In this document: piece after piece, positions 25,374-35,056 of the stretch
Numbering within the stretch: the stretch's first letter is position 1
How the letters are laid out: each line of letters starts with the position of its first letter
Source: Salinibacterium sp. UTAS2018
Lineage (GTDB): Bacteria; Actinomycetota; Actinomycetes; Actinomycetales; Microbacteriaceae
Assembly: GCF_004118935.1 (NCBI RefSeq)
Contig: NZ_CP035375.1
Span: 1,116,001-1,180,000, forward strand
Reading direction: 5' to 3'
Length of the DNA: 64,000 nucleotides
Notes under the pieces: model-generated
Told to the model about the DNA's origin: nothing
The model's input: the letters and a program-made list of their open reading frames with translations, nothing else
Database searches by the model: none
Program-made: the position numbers and the translations under genes

Positions 25374-25409
25374 CCAACGGCCACCCCGCAGATGCGGAAC
25401 GGCCGTTGG
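25374..25409. terminator. terminator-like hairpin between DUF1353 gene and ilvC
   Basis: CCAACGGCC and GGCCGTTGG form a 9-bp outer stem, with a CCGCA/TGCGG inner stem inside. It lies between two convergent genes. There is no T-run, so it may work with Rho or as a bidirectional block. Confidence 0.6.
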
Positions 25410-25424
25410 CGTGACGAGCGAAAG

Positions 25425-26468
<1,044 letters not shown>

Positions 26469-26479
26469 TTATTGTTCTG

Positions 26480-26986
26480 TTAGTTCTTGAAAACTCGGTC
26501 AGTGATGCTCTTCGAACCGCGGCCCATGGCCAGCAATCCGCTCTGAGCAATCTCTTTGATCCCGTAAGGTTCGAGCACTCGCAGGAATGCTTGAATCTTG
26601 CCCGAATCACCGGTGGTTTCGATGATGAGCGCATCGGATGCGACATCAACCACACGGGCACGGAACAGGTTTACCGCTTCGAGAATTTGTGAGCGCGTCG
26701 TATTGTCGACGCGCACTTTGATCAGCAAGTGCTCGCGGGTAACCGACTGTTCTGGGTCGAGTTCCACGATCTTAATCACGTTGATGAGCTTGTTGAGCTG
26801 TTTCGTGACCTGTTCAAGGGGAAGTTCTTCGACATCCACCACGACGGTGATGCGCGAAAGGCCTTCGATTTCGCTCGAGCCAACAGCCAGCGACTGGATG
26901 TTGAAGCCGCGGCGTGCAAACAGGCCAGCGACTCGCGTGAGCAGACCTGGCTTGTCTTCAACCAGCAGGGAAAGTACGTGTCCCAT
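26480..26986 (-). CDS. ilvN: acetolactate synthase small (regulatory) subunit
   Basis: A 168-residue regulatory subunit with two ACT-type domains. The first is VLSLLVEDKPGLLTRVAGLFARRG with the valine-binding pattern NIQSLAVGSSEIEGLSRITV. The second begins after HLLIKVRVD. Binding of valine here inhibits the catalytic IlvB subunit. The start at 26986 follows GGAGTAGAGCC, and the gene begins four bases after the ilvB stop, so the subunits are co-translated in stoichiometry. A large amino-terminal extension in the same frame is unconserved and is excluded. Confidence 0.97.
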   Translation of the reverse strand: MGHVLSLLVEDKPGLLTRVAGLFARRGFNIQSLAVGSSEIEGLSRITVVVDVEELPLEQVTKQLNKLINVIKIVELDPEQSVTREHLLIKVRVDNTTRSQILEAVNLFRARVVDVASDALIIETTGDSGKIQAFLRVLEPYGIKEIAQSGLLAMGRGSKSITDRVFKN

Positions 26987-26990
26987 GGCT

Positions 26991-28775
26991 CTACTCCTCT
27001 TCCCACTCGGGGGCATGGTCGCGGGCATACTGCACGCTTGAATTTCCGACGCCCTGCGGCACCATCGGCCACACCATCGAGTCACGGCTCACCACGAAGT
27101 CAATGACGACGGGGCGATCGTTGGTCTCGAGCGCAAGCTTGATGGCCGGGTCGATTTCCTCTTTTTTCGTGACGCGGATGGCGAGGCATCCGTAGGCGTC
27201 AGCCAGCTTCACGAAGTCGGGGATCATGACGGTGTCGTGGCCGGTGTTGAGGTCGGTGAACGAGTGACGTCCGTCGTAGAACAGCGTCTGCCACTGACGA
27301 ACCATGCCGAGGCTTGAGTTGTTGATGATCGCGACCTTGATCGGGATCTTGTTGATCGTGCAGGTAGCAAGCTCCTGGTTGGTCATCTGGAAGCAGCCGT
27401 CACCGTCAATCGCCCACACCGGACGATCAGGGTTGGCAACCTTGGCGCCCATGGCGGCGGGTACGCCGTAACCCATCGTTCCGGCACCACCCGAGTTGAG
27501 CCAAGAGTTGGGGCGTTCGTGCTTGATGAACTGAGCGGACCACATCTGGTGCTGGCCAACGCCGGCGGCAAAGATACCCTCCGGCCCGGTGACCTCACCG
27601 ATGCGCTGAATCACGTACTGCGGCGACAGTAGTCCGTCATCCGGCTCGGTGAAGCCGAGGGGGAACTGGTTGCGCAGCGAGTTGAGGCGCTCCCACCACT
27701 CGGTGTAGTCAGGCTTCGTCGTGGTGATCGTGTCGGTGAATGCCGCGGTCAGGTCGATGATGACGTCTTTCGCGTCACCCACGATCGGCACTTCAGCCGC
27801 ACGGATCTTTCCGATCTCAGCGGGGTCGATGTCAACGTGAACGACCTTCGCGAGAGGCGCGAACTCACTCGGCTTGCCCGTGACGCGGTCGTCGAAACGT
27901 GCACCGAGCGAGATGAGGAGGTCGGACTCTTGGATCGCGAGAACGGCGGGCACGGACCCGTGCATTCCCGGCATGCCGAGATTCAATTCGTTGGAGTCGG
28001 GGAACGCACCGCGCGCCATCAGCGTGGTCACGATGGGTGCACCCACGAGGGTCGCGAGTTCGAGCAGTTCAGCGGACGCGCCGGAGCGAACAACGCCGCC
28101 ACCAACGTAAAACACGGGACGCTCGGCCTCGGCCAGCATTTGTGCCGCGGCCTGAACCTGCTTGCCGTGCGCCTTCATGACGGGGCGGTAGCCGGGCAGG
28201 TCAACCTTGGGCGGCCAAATGAACGGGGCGGATGCCTGCTGACAGTCTTTCGTCACGTCAACGAGCACCGGACCAGGACGGCCCGTTGTGGCGATGTGGT
28301 ACGCCGCCGCCAGAGTGGCCGGAATGTCTTCCGGCTTCGTCACGAGGAACGAGTGCTTGGTGATCGGCATCGTGATGCCCGAGATATCGACCTCTTGAAA
28401 AGCGTCGGTTCCCATCGAGGTCGAGAAGACCTGTCCGGTGATCGCCAGCAGCGGCACGGAGTCCATGTGGGCATCCGCGATTGCCGTGACAAGGTTTGTG
28501 GCGCCGGGACCCGAGGTCGCGATACAGACACCGAGTTTTCCGGATGACGAGGCGTAGCCTTCAGCAGCGTGGCCGGCACCCTGCTCGTGGCGAACCAGAA
28601 TGTGACGAATAGCAGTGGATGCCATCAGTTCGTCGTAGAAGGGCATGATGGCGCCGCCGGGCAAGCCGAAGACGTCTTTCACACCCAACTTTTCCAGACT
28701 GCGCAGAATGGCACCTGAGCCGGTCAAGATGTCCGGCGTAGTGCTCTTCGGCCGCGGTGCGGTTTCAGAGGACAT
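26991..28775 (-). CDS. ilvB: acetolactate synthase large (catalytic) subunit
   Basis: A 594-residue TPP-dependent enzyme that makes acetolactate from two pyruvates, the first common step of branched-chain synthesis. Visible domains are an N-terminal PYR domain ([20 protein letters not shown] and the catalytic glutamate of [13 protein letters not shown]), a central FAD-type domain, and a C-terminal PP domain with the thiamine motif beginning [17 protein letters not shown] and ending NNSSLGMV. The start ATG at 28775 is preceded by AAAGGATC. A 55-residue in-frame extension upstream lies over the ilvD end and is rejected. It sits 34 bases after ilvD and four bases before ilvN. That short gap leaves no room for a leader-peptide attenuator. 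Confidence 0.98.
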   Translation of the reverse strand: MSSETAPRPKSTTPDILTGSGAILRSLEKLGVKDVFGLPGGAIMPFYDELMASTAIRHILVRHEQGAGHAAEGYASSSGKLGVCIATSGPGATNLVTAIADAHMDSVPLLAITGQVFSTSMGTDAFQEVDISGITMPITKHSFLVTKPEDIPATLAAAYHIATTGRPGPVLVDVTKDCQQASAPFIWPPKVDLPGYRPVMKAHGKQVQAAAQMLAEAERPVFYVGGGVVRSGASAELLELATLVGAPIVTTLMARGAFPDSNELNLGMPGMHGSVPAVLAIQESDLLISLGARFDDRVTGKPSEFAPLAKVVHVDIDPAEIGKIRAAEVPIVGDAKDVIIDLTAAFTDTITTTKPDYTEWWERLNSLRNQFPLGFTEPDDGLLSPQYVIQRIGEVTGPEGIFAAGVGQHQMWSAQFIKHERPNSWLNSGGAGTMGYGVPAAMGAKVANPDRPVWAIDGDGCFQMTNQELATCTINKIPIKVAIINNSSLGMVRQWQTLFYDGRHSFTDLNTGHDTVMIPDFVKLADAYGCLAIRVTKKEEIDPAIKLALETNDRPVVIDFVVSRDSMVWPMVPQGVGNSSVQYARDHAPEWEEE

Positions 28776-28809
28776 GTGTAGATCCTTTAAGTCGAATGGT
28801 GAGCGAGCG

Positions 28810-30513
28810 CTAACTGGTGACCGCGCCGCGAGCGGCGGACTGCACAAGCTTCGAATACTTGGCAAGAACGCCTCGCGTGTAACGCGGAGGAAGGGGGGCC
28901 CAGCCGTTTCGGCGAGCTTCGAGCTCAGCGGAGTCGACAAGTAAGTCGAGCGAGCGAGCTGCGATATTGACCCGTATCAGATCACCATCGCGCACGAAGG
29001 CAATAGGACCTGCGTCTACTGCTTCGGGAGCTATGTGGCCGATGCACAGTCCGGTTGTGCCGCCTGAGAATCGTCCGTCCGTCAAGAGTAGTACATCTTT
29101 GCCGAGTCCAGCGCCCTTAATGGCCGCCGTGATCGCGAGCATCTCGCGCATACCGGGGCCACCCTTGGGGCCTTCATACCGGATGACAACAACAGAGCCG
29201 GCCTTGATGGTGCCCGCGGTGAGAGCATCCAGAGCTTCACGCTCGCGTTCGAAGACGCGCGCGGGGCCTTCGAACTCCGAGAGGTCGAAGCCGGCGGTCT
29301 TCACCACAGCACCCTCGGGAGCCAATGAACCCTTGAGGATCGTGAGGCCACCGGTGGGGTGGATGGGGTTGTCGAAGGTGCGCAGAACTTCACCGTCGAG
29401 AGGATCGATATCCATCTCGGCGAGGTTCTCGGCAACGGTCTTGCCGGTCACAGTGAGCGCGTCACCGTGGATAAGGCCCTCTTCCATGAGTGCCTTCATC
29501 AGCACGGGAAGTCCGCCGTGACGGTCGACGTCGTTCATGACGTACTTACCGAAAGGCTTGAGGTCAGCAAGGTGCGGAACCTTGTCACCGATGCGGTTGA
29601 AGTCATCGAGGGTGAGCTCAACTTCAGCTTCGCTGGCGATAGCAAGAATGTGCAGCACAACGTTCGTCGAACCGCCGAGGGCCATGGCGACCGTGATGGC
29701 GTTCTCGAATGCCTTCTTCGTCATGATGTCGCGCGAGGTGATACCGAGGCGCAAGAGGTTGACGACGGCTTCGCCCGAACGGTGCGCGAAGTAATCGCGA
29801 CGACGGTCGGCGGATGCGGGGCTCGCCGAGCCGGGAAGGCTCATGCCCAGGGCTTCCGCCACGCTTGCCATGGTGTTGGCCGTGTACATACCGCCACAGG
29901 CGCCCTCGCCCGGAGCGAAGGCACACTCGATGCGCTTGGCATCCGCTTCCGTCATCCGGCCAGCCTTGACTGCGCCCACAGCCTCGAACGAGTCAATGAT
30001 CGTGATGTCTTTTTCGGTGCCATCGCTGAGCTTGACCCAGCCCGGAGCGATCGAACCGGCGTAAAGGAAGACGGAGGAAAGGTTGAGGCGGGCTGCCGCC
30101 ATCAACATGCCCGGGAGCGACTTGTCGCAACCGGCGAGCGTGACGGAACCGTCGAGGCGCTCGGCCTCCATGACGACCTCAACCGAGTCAGCGATGACCT
30201 CGCGGCTGACGAGCGAGAAGTGCATTCCCTCGTGGCCCATCGAGATACCGTCGGAAACGCTGATGGTGCCGAACTGCAGTGGGTATCCCCCGCCAGAGTG
30301 AACACCCTCTTTCGCGGCCTGCGCCAGGCGGTCAAGCGAAAGGTTGCACGGCGTAATCTCGTTCCACGAGCTCGCAATACCGATCTGCGGCTTTTCCCAG
30401 TCCGCGTCTCCCATGCCCACCGCGCGGAGCATTCCGCGCGACGTTGTCGCTTCAATTCCGTCAGTGACAGTGCGTGAACGTGGCTTGATATCGATCGAAT
30501 TGCTCTCAGACAT
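28810..30513 (-). CDS. ilvD: dihydroxy-acid dehydratase
   Basis: A 567-residue iron-sulfur dehydratase that makes the 2-keto-acids of valine and isoleucine. Family signatures are visible: [20 protein letters not shown], the [15 protein letters not shown] motif, the cluster cysteines in CDKSLPG and [14 protein letters not shown], and late [18 protein letters not shown]. Length and ends are normal. It begins only 27 bases after otsB, with no terminator between them, so it may be read through from the trehalose genes unless a promoter lies inside otsB. Putting ilvD first, ahead of ilvB and ilvN, differs from the usual ilvBN-first order. Confidence 0.97.
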   Translation of the reverse strand: MSESNSIDIKPRSRTVTDGIEATTSRGMLRAVGMGDADWEKPQIGIASSWNEITPCNLSLDRLAQAAKEGVHSGGGYPLQFGTISVSDGISMGHEGMHFSLVSREVIADSVEVVMEAERLDGSVTLAGCDKSLPGMLMAAARLNLSSVFLYAGSIAPGWVKLSDGTEKDITIIDSFEAVGAVKAGRMTEADAKRIECAFAPGEGACGGMYTANTMASVAEALGMSLPGSASPASADRRRDYFAHRSGEAVVNLLRLGITSRDIMTKKAFENAITVAMALGGSTNVVLHILAIASEAEVELTLDDFNRIGDKVPHLADLKPFGKYVMNDVDRHGGLPVLMKALMEEGLIHGDALTVTGKTVAENLAEMDIDPLDGEVLRTFDNPIHPTGGLTILKGSLAPEGAVVKTAGFDLSEFEGPARVFEREREALDALTAGTIKAGSVVVIRYEGPKGGPGMREMLAITAAIKGAGLGKDVLLLTDGRFSGGTTGLCIGHIAPEAVDAGPIAFVRDGDLIRVNIAARSLDLLVDSAELEARRNGWAPLPPRYTRGVLAKYSKLVQSAARGAVTS

Positions 30514-30540
30514 GCTTCGAGTTTAGGGCTTCGCGAAACC

Positions 30541-31338
30541 TCAGTTTGTCCGCGCTGATACCACGGCTTGCCGTCGATCAGCCAAAATCGCCAAAATTTG
30601 TGCAATTTCCGTCGTTCCCGCGACTCTCAGCTGCGCGGCCGAAGGAGCATCTCCCACTCGAACTCCGAGGTCGTTCGGCCCGAGAACAACAATCGCATCT
30701 TCGTCAGTGGTGTCATCGCCCGCGAAGAAAACGGCATCCGCGCCCGTGTACTCACGCAGGCGTGTGATCGCATCGCCTTTGTCGGCGTCATGTATCGCGA
30801 ACTCCACAATGTTCTTACCGAAGCGCGTCGTGAGACCAGGAATCTCGGTCTCGACTCTCGTGACCGCAGCGTTCGTCAGCCGCTCGGCATCCTCGGCACT
30901 CGTCATACGCACGTGCAGAGCGCGGCCAGCAGGCTTGAGCTCTACCCACGCGCCCTCGGCGCTATCAGCGAGTTCGTGCATGAGCGCGTCGAGACGTTCG
31001 AGCGCAGCGGTATTCTCGGCGCTCATCGGCAAGGGAGAATCACCCTCGTCGAGCCGGTACTCGAGCCCGTGTGATCCGCCGAAAAGCACGCGGTCACCGA
31101 GGTGAGCTACGTGTTCGAGGCTGTCGATTGCGCGGCCTGACACCAGTGCCACTCGCGTGTCGGCGAGCTCGATCATCCGCAACAATTGTTCTTGCGCGGC
31201 AGGAATGGCGCGTGCCTCTAGCGGGTCATCGACCTCGGGCGCCAGCGTGCCGTCGAAGTCGAGAGCGATAAGCAAAGTGCGGGCCGCGACGAGCTGCTCA
31301 ATGGCCGCCTCAATCTCGGACGCAGTCGAATAGGTCAC
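30541..31338 (-). CDS. otsB: trehalose-6-phosphate phosphatase
   Basis: A 265-residue HAD-type phosphatase that dephosphorylates trehalose-6-phosphate to trehalose. The nucleophile motif [13 protein letters not shown] (Asp27 and Asp29) is near the N terminus. The second HAD motif follows in [10 protein letters not shown], with the trehalose-phosphatase [16 protein letters not shown], and the late acidic motif is [14 protein letters not shown] chose GTG 31338 because it overlaps the otsA stop codon (GTGA), so the two enzymes are translationally coupled. An upstream GTG would overlap otsA more. Trehalose serves as an osmoprotectant and a stress and storage sugar. Confidence 0.94.
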   Translation of the reverse strand: MTYSTASEIEAAIEQLVAARTLLIALDFDGTLAPEVDDPLEARAIPAAQEQLLRMIELADTRVALVSGRAIDSLEHVAHLGDRVLFGGSHGLEYRLDEGDSPLPMSAENTAALERLDALMHELADSAEGAWVELKPAGRALHVRMTSAEDAERLTNAAVTRVETEIPGLTTRFGKNIVEFAIHDADKGDAITRLREYTGADAVFFAGDDTTDEDAIVVLGPNDLGVRVGDAPSAAQLRVAGTTEIAQILAILADRRQAVVSARTN

Positions 31339-32849
31339 GGCTTCTTGACTCGCTTTCGTTCGATAGTCCACTCGACCTCTTCGGCCATTTCTAGCGGAGC
31401 AATACGGCGGTGGCGATCGGAGCGCGTCGCCGCCAAGTTCTTGAGGAACGCGTTCGACCAGCGCTCTACGTCGTGTTCAAGCACACGCTTGCGCATGGAA
31501 CGCATCCGCAGTGCCCGATCAGCCTTGGGCATGTTGATGGCCTTCATCATCGCGTCTTTCAAACCGTCGATGTCATGCGGATTAACAAGTAGTGCCTTGC
31601 GAAGCTCTTCTGAGGCCCCCGCGAATTCGCTCAGGATGAGCACACCATCGTTATCGAATCTGGCCGCCACATACTCCTTGGCTACCAAGTTCATGCCGTC
31701 ACGAAGCGCCGTCACGAGCAGCACGTCTGCGGCGAGGTACAGCGCAACCATCTCTTCGCGAGGGAACCCCTGATGCAAATAGTTGATGGGCGAATGACTC
31801 AGCGTGCTGAATTCACCGTTGATGCGACCAACCGTCAGCTCAATCTCGTCGCGCAGGTGCATGTAGGCCTCAACGCGTTCGCGGCTCGGGCTCGCGACTT
31901 GAATGAGCGCAACATCGCCGACCTCGATCGAGCCATCTCGCAACAGTTCGCCATAGGCCTTCAGGCGATGACGGATGCCCTTGGTGTAATCAAGGCGGTC
32001 AACACCGAACATGACCGTCTTCGGGTTACCGAGCCCCTTGCGGATGTCGCGAGCACGTTGCTGAATCGCGGGGTCGCGCGCCATTTTCTCAAAGCTGCGC
32101 GAATCGATGGAAATGGGGAACGCTTTCGCAACGACACGACGAGTCGGTTGACCCTCAATCGTGACCTCAATCGCGGGATTTTTGGTCGGGTGATTAGTGA
32201 GACGGCGAACGGCCGATGAAAAGTTTGAGGCGTCAGCCGAACGCTGGAAGCCGACGACATCCGCCCCCAACATGCCCTCAATGATCTGCGTGCGCCATGG
32301 AAGCTGCGCGAAAATGCCGTAGGGCGGAAACGGTATGTGGTTGAAGAAACCGATGGTGAGATCGGGTCGCTGTTCGCGCAGCATGCGCGGCACGAGCTGA
32401 AGTTGGTAGTCCTGAACCCACACGACAGCGCCCTCGGCGCTAATCGCGGCCGCGGCATCCGCGAACCGCTGGTTGACCGCAACATAGTCGTCCCACCATT
32501 CACGGTGGTAGGCCGGCGGCGCAATAACGTCGTGATAGAGCGGCCACAGAGTGTCATTGCTGAAACCCTCGTAGTACTCCTCGATATCTTGCGAGCTGAG
32601 AGGCACTGGCACGATCTGGATGCCATCTTGGTGAAACGGCTCAATGTCAAGATCGGGGCGGCCCGCCCAGCCAACCCACGCACCATCGGCCTTCTGCATG
32701 ACCGGCTCGAGGGCGGTAACGAGACCACCTGGTGAGCGCTTCCACGTGAGGGATCCGTCGTCTTCGACCGTGCAATCCACGGGAAGCCGGTTCGAAACCA
32801 CCACGAAGTCATATTCAGCGGGAGAAGAATTCTTCTGTGATTCCGTCAT
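31335..32849 (-). CDS. otsA: trehalose-6-phosphate synthase
   Basis: A 504-residue GT20 glycosyltransferase that joins UDP- or ADP-glucose to glucose-6-phosphate. Features are [18 protein letters not shown] at the start, [38 protein letters not shown], and the nucleotide-sugar region [18 protein letters not shown] and [20 protein letters not shown]. The C-terminal helix includes [10 protein letters not shown]. It is the first gene of the otsA-otsB pair and, by spacing alone, of a longer run that continues into ilvD, ilvB, ilvN and ilvC. The promoter should lie in the 110 bases before 32849. No clear box was identified. Confidence 0.97.
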   Translation of the reverse strand: MTESQKNSSPAEYDFVVVSNRLPVDCTVEDDGSLTWKRSPGGLVTALEPVMQKADGAWVGWAGRPDLDIEPFHQDGIQIVPVPLSSQDIEEYYEGFSNDTLWPLYHDVIAPPAYHREWWDDYVAVNQRFADAAAAISAEGAVVWVQDYQLQLVPRMLREQRPDLTIGFFNHIPFPPYGIFAQLPWRTQIIEGMLGADVVGFQRSADASNFSSAVRRLTNHPTKNPAIEVTIEGQPTRRVVAKAFPISIDSRSFEKMARDPAIQQRARDIRKGLGNPKTVMFGVDRLDYTKGIRHRLKAYGELLRDGSIEVGDVALIQVASPSRERVEAYMHLRDEIELTVGRINGEFSTLSHSPINYLHQGFPREEMVALYLAADVLLVTALRDGMNLVAKEYVAARFDNDGVLILSEFAGASEELRKALLVNPHDIDGLKDAMMKAINMPKADRALRMRSMRKRVLEHDVERWSNAFLKNLAATRSDRHRRIAPLEMAEEVEWTIERKRVKKP

Positions 32850-32963
32850 GTAGCTAAGTTAGCAGCGAGGTCTGCAATACGGCTGAAGATCGCGTTACTA
32901 GACCATTTCTTTCCTGTGACAGAACCGAGACATCGGCTTGCCTGAGCCAGAGTCGACTGCCCG

Positions 32964-33287
32964 GTGTACTCCGAATTTGACGGCTGCCCGTTCGATGACT
33001 CCTACCTATTTGCGTACTACAGCGAATTCTGGCCTGACTTCAGCCTCGACGACTTAGAAGCTGAAACCGAGGAGGATAAGGAAGAGCGCTACACCCCCGA
33101 AGAGTTCGTGACCGACTACGCCGCTACGATTCCCAGCGAAGACGCCGCTGAAGTTTTCGCTGAGTGGGTTCTTGCCGACGAACTTCCCAACGGAGACACG
33201 ATCGTCGATGAGAAGCTGCGCTTCTTCGAGGACTACCCCGAGCTCGTCGAACTGCGCGACACCATTCGCGAAGGACTCTTCAGCTAG
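32964..33287 (+). pseudogene. C-terminal remnant of a secreted gluzincin-like peptidase
   Basis: The 107-residue, highly acidic frame matches the C-terminal end of a secreted, putative zinc metallopeptidase or lipoprotein family of Actinobacteria as I recall it: DGCPFDDSYLFAYYSEFW, then FVTDYAATIPSEDAAEVFAEW with the glutamate that would be the third metal ligand, and KLRFFEDYPELVELRDTIREG. The N-terminal signal peptide and HExxH motif are absent. The frame is closed 20 bases upstream by TGA (32943-32945), just past the otsA promoter region. A GTG at 32964 has no ribosome-binding site. I therefore read this as the tail of a deleted gene, although a small independently expressed protein is possible. 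Confidence 0.55.
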
Positions 33288-33316
33288 TCACTCTTTCGCA
33301 TCACCCGTCGCTCTCG

Positions 33317-35056
33317 CTAGAGAGCACGAGAATCGGCCGCCGACAGGATCGCTCCCGTGGCGGCCGATTTTCGTATCCGCTTCACAGCAAAGACCGAGAG
33401 CGCGACGCTCACAAGACCGAGAGCGAGCAGAGCGACAGCAGCGGTGATCGCAGACGCCGGGCTTCCGCCCGAAAGAATGGTGTACATCCCTTCAACGGCA
33501 TAGGTCAGTGGCAAGAATGGGCTCACGGCCTGGAACGGTGCCGCCAGGGCCTCGATCGGATAAACACCGCCGGTGGAGGTCAGCTGGATCGCAAGCAAGA
33601 AGAGCGAAATCACGAGCCCACCACGCCCGAGTGCTGCGATCAAGAAGTAGTGGAACGCGGCGAAAGCTAGCGCCATGAGAAGAGCGAACCCGGCCGTCGC
33701 CGGAGCAAGGGCCCAGTCGACGCCGACAACAACGTGCAGCAAGAGCACGAGCAGCACCGCCTGCACGACGGTGACGATGGATGCCCGCACCAGTGTCGCC
33801 GCCACAATCCGTCCATTTCTGGCTGTGGATGCCAGCGAACGATATGACGGCAGCGTCAGCACTAGGAACACGGCAAGCGCCCCCAGCCAGAGCCCGAGTG
33901 GGATGAAGAAGGTCGCGATTGCCTGTGCCGGCTCCGACACCTCGTTGTCTGTCGTGACAGAAAGCGTGATTGGCTCGGCGGCAATGTCGGCGCTCGTCGT
34001 GGTGTCGGTGGAGTCATCCGCGGTCGGCACGAGAGCAGCGCCCTCGCTCAATCCCGTGGCGAGCTCTTTCGCGCCCGAGGTGAGCGCGGTGGCTCCGGTC
34101 GTGAGCTCCCCTGATCCGTCAGCGAGCTGAGAGGCCCCCGCCGCGCTCTGCGAGATTCCGTATTGAATGCCGCCGACGGCATCCGCTGTTTGGGTGTTCA
34201 GCGTCCCGCCACCCGCAGAGGCCTGATTGAGGCCATCGACGACAGCCTGAAGCGTGCCCTTGAGTTGCGGGTCAGTGATTTGCGCCTGGATGGCGGGGTT
34301 GATCGCTGCGAGCGTCGAGGCAAGCTGCGAGACACCGGCGGTGTACTCGTCGACTCCGGCGGTGAGCCCGTCAAGATTGCCCGCACCATAGTTGAGATCC
34401 GCGAGTCCAGAGGAGAGTGAACCGACACCCTCCGAGTAGCTCTCGAGCCCCGTAGAGAAATCGCTCGCCCCATCCGCTAGCTCTGTCGCCCCGTCAGCCG
34501 CGTCAGAGAGTGCTCCGCCCAGCTCGCCCACGCTCGCGTAAATACCGTCGATGTACTGCGAAGTAATCGCGCGACCAAAGGTATCGGTCATCGACTGGCC
34601 CACCACCTGCGCCACCGAACCGGTGAGATAGCTGTGCGAGTCATCCGTGCGAATCGAGATTTGAGCTTGCGAAGGCGCATCTGTCGACAGCGAGAGGATC
34701 GATTCGGAGAACTCGGTCGGCACGGTGAGAATCGCGTAAACATCACCGCGAGCGAGTGCGTCTTCGGCGTCGTTCGAATTCGTGATGGTCCATTCGAAGC
34801 CATCGGCGCCCGTCAGCTCCGTCACCAGCTGACGGCCCGCAAAGACGATCTGTTCCTCGCCCTCGGCCGTAGTCGTCGTTTGAAGCTCATCGTTGTTCAC
34901 GAGCGCTACCGGAATGTTGTCGATCGCGCTTTCGCCATCACCCGCTGCGGCGACGAAAAGCCCGGTGAACGCGAGCGGGAGGAGCGCAACAGCGACGAAC
35001 CCGCTAATGGTCAACCAGCGTCGACGTGGAATGGCTGTGGGGTATGAGGTGCTCAT
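33317..35056 (-). CDS. YhgE/Pip-family membrane protein (ABC-2-like)
   Basis: A 579-residue protein. One N-terminal helix (LTISGFVAVALLPLAFTGLF) leads into the extracytoplasmic YhgE N-domain (IDNIPVALVNND). A long region of pseudo-repeats rich in Ser, Gly, Ala and Leu follows (SDAADGATELADGASDF, LADGSGELTTGATALTS), characteristic of this family and probably coiled coil. At least five C-terminal helices make the ABC-2-type membrane domain (IATFFIPLGLWLGALAVFLV and following). Family members are linked to phage infection, ESX-like export and drug resistance. It overlaps the MMPL gene by four bases (ATGA), so the two are co-expressed. Confidence 0.88.
   Translation of the reverse strand: MSTSYPTAIPRRRWLTISGFVAVALLPLAFTGLFVAAAGDGESAIDNIPVALVNNDELQTTTTAEGEEQIVFAGRQLVTELTGADGFEWTITNSNDAEDALARGDVYAILTVPTEFSESILSLSTDAPSQAQISIRTDDSHSYLTGSVAQVVGQSMTDTFGRAITSQYIDGIYASVGELGGALSDAADGATELADGASDFSTGLESYSEGVGSLSSGLADLNYGAGNLDGLTAGVDEYTAGVSQLASTLAAINPAIQAQITDPQLKGTLQAVVDGLNQASAGGGTLNTQTADAVGGIQYGISQSAAGASQLADGSGELTTGATALTSGAKELATGLSEGAALVPTADDSTDTTTSADIAAEPITLSVTTDNEVSEPAQAIATFFIPLGLWLGALAVFLVLTLPSYRSLASTARNGRIVAATLVRASIVTVVQAVLLVLLLHVVVGVDWALAPATAGFALLMALAFAAFHYFLIAALGRGGLVISLFLLAIQLTSTGGVYPIEALAAPFQAVSPFLPLTYAVEGMYTILSGGSPASAITAAVALLALGLVSVALSVFAVKRIRKSAATGAILSAADSRAL
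33331..33371 (+). terminator. terminator inside the 3' end of the YhgE-family gene
   Basis: AATCGGCCGCC and GGCGGCCGATT form an 11-bp perfect stem with a 17-base loop, followed by TTTT in the plus direction. It therefore ends plus-strand transcripts coming from 33287. It lies within the last codons of the convergent minus-strand gene, so those bases do double duty. Confidence 0.7.
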
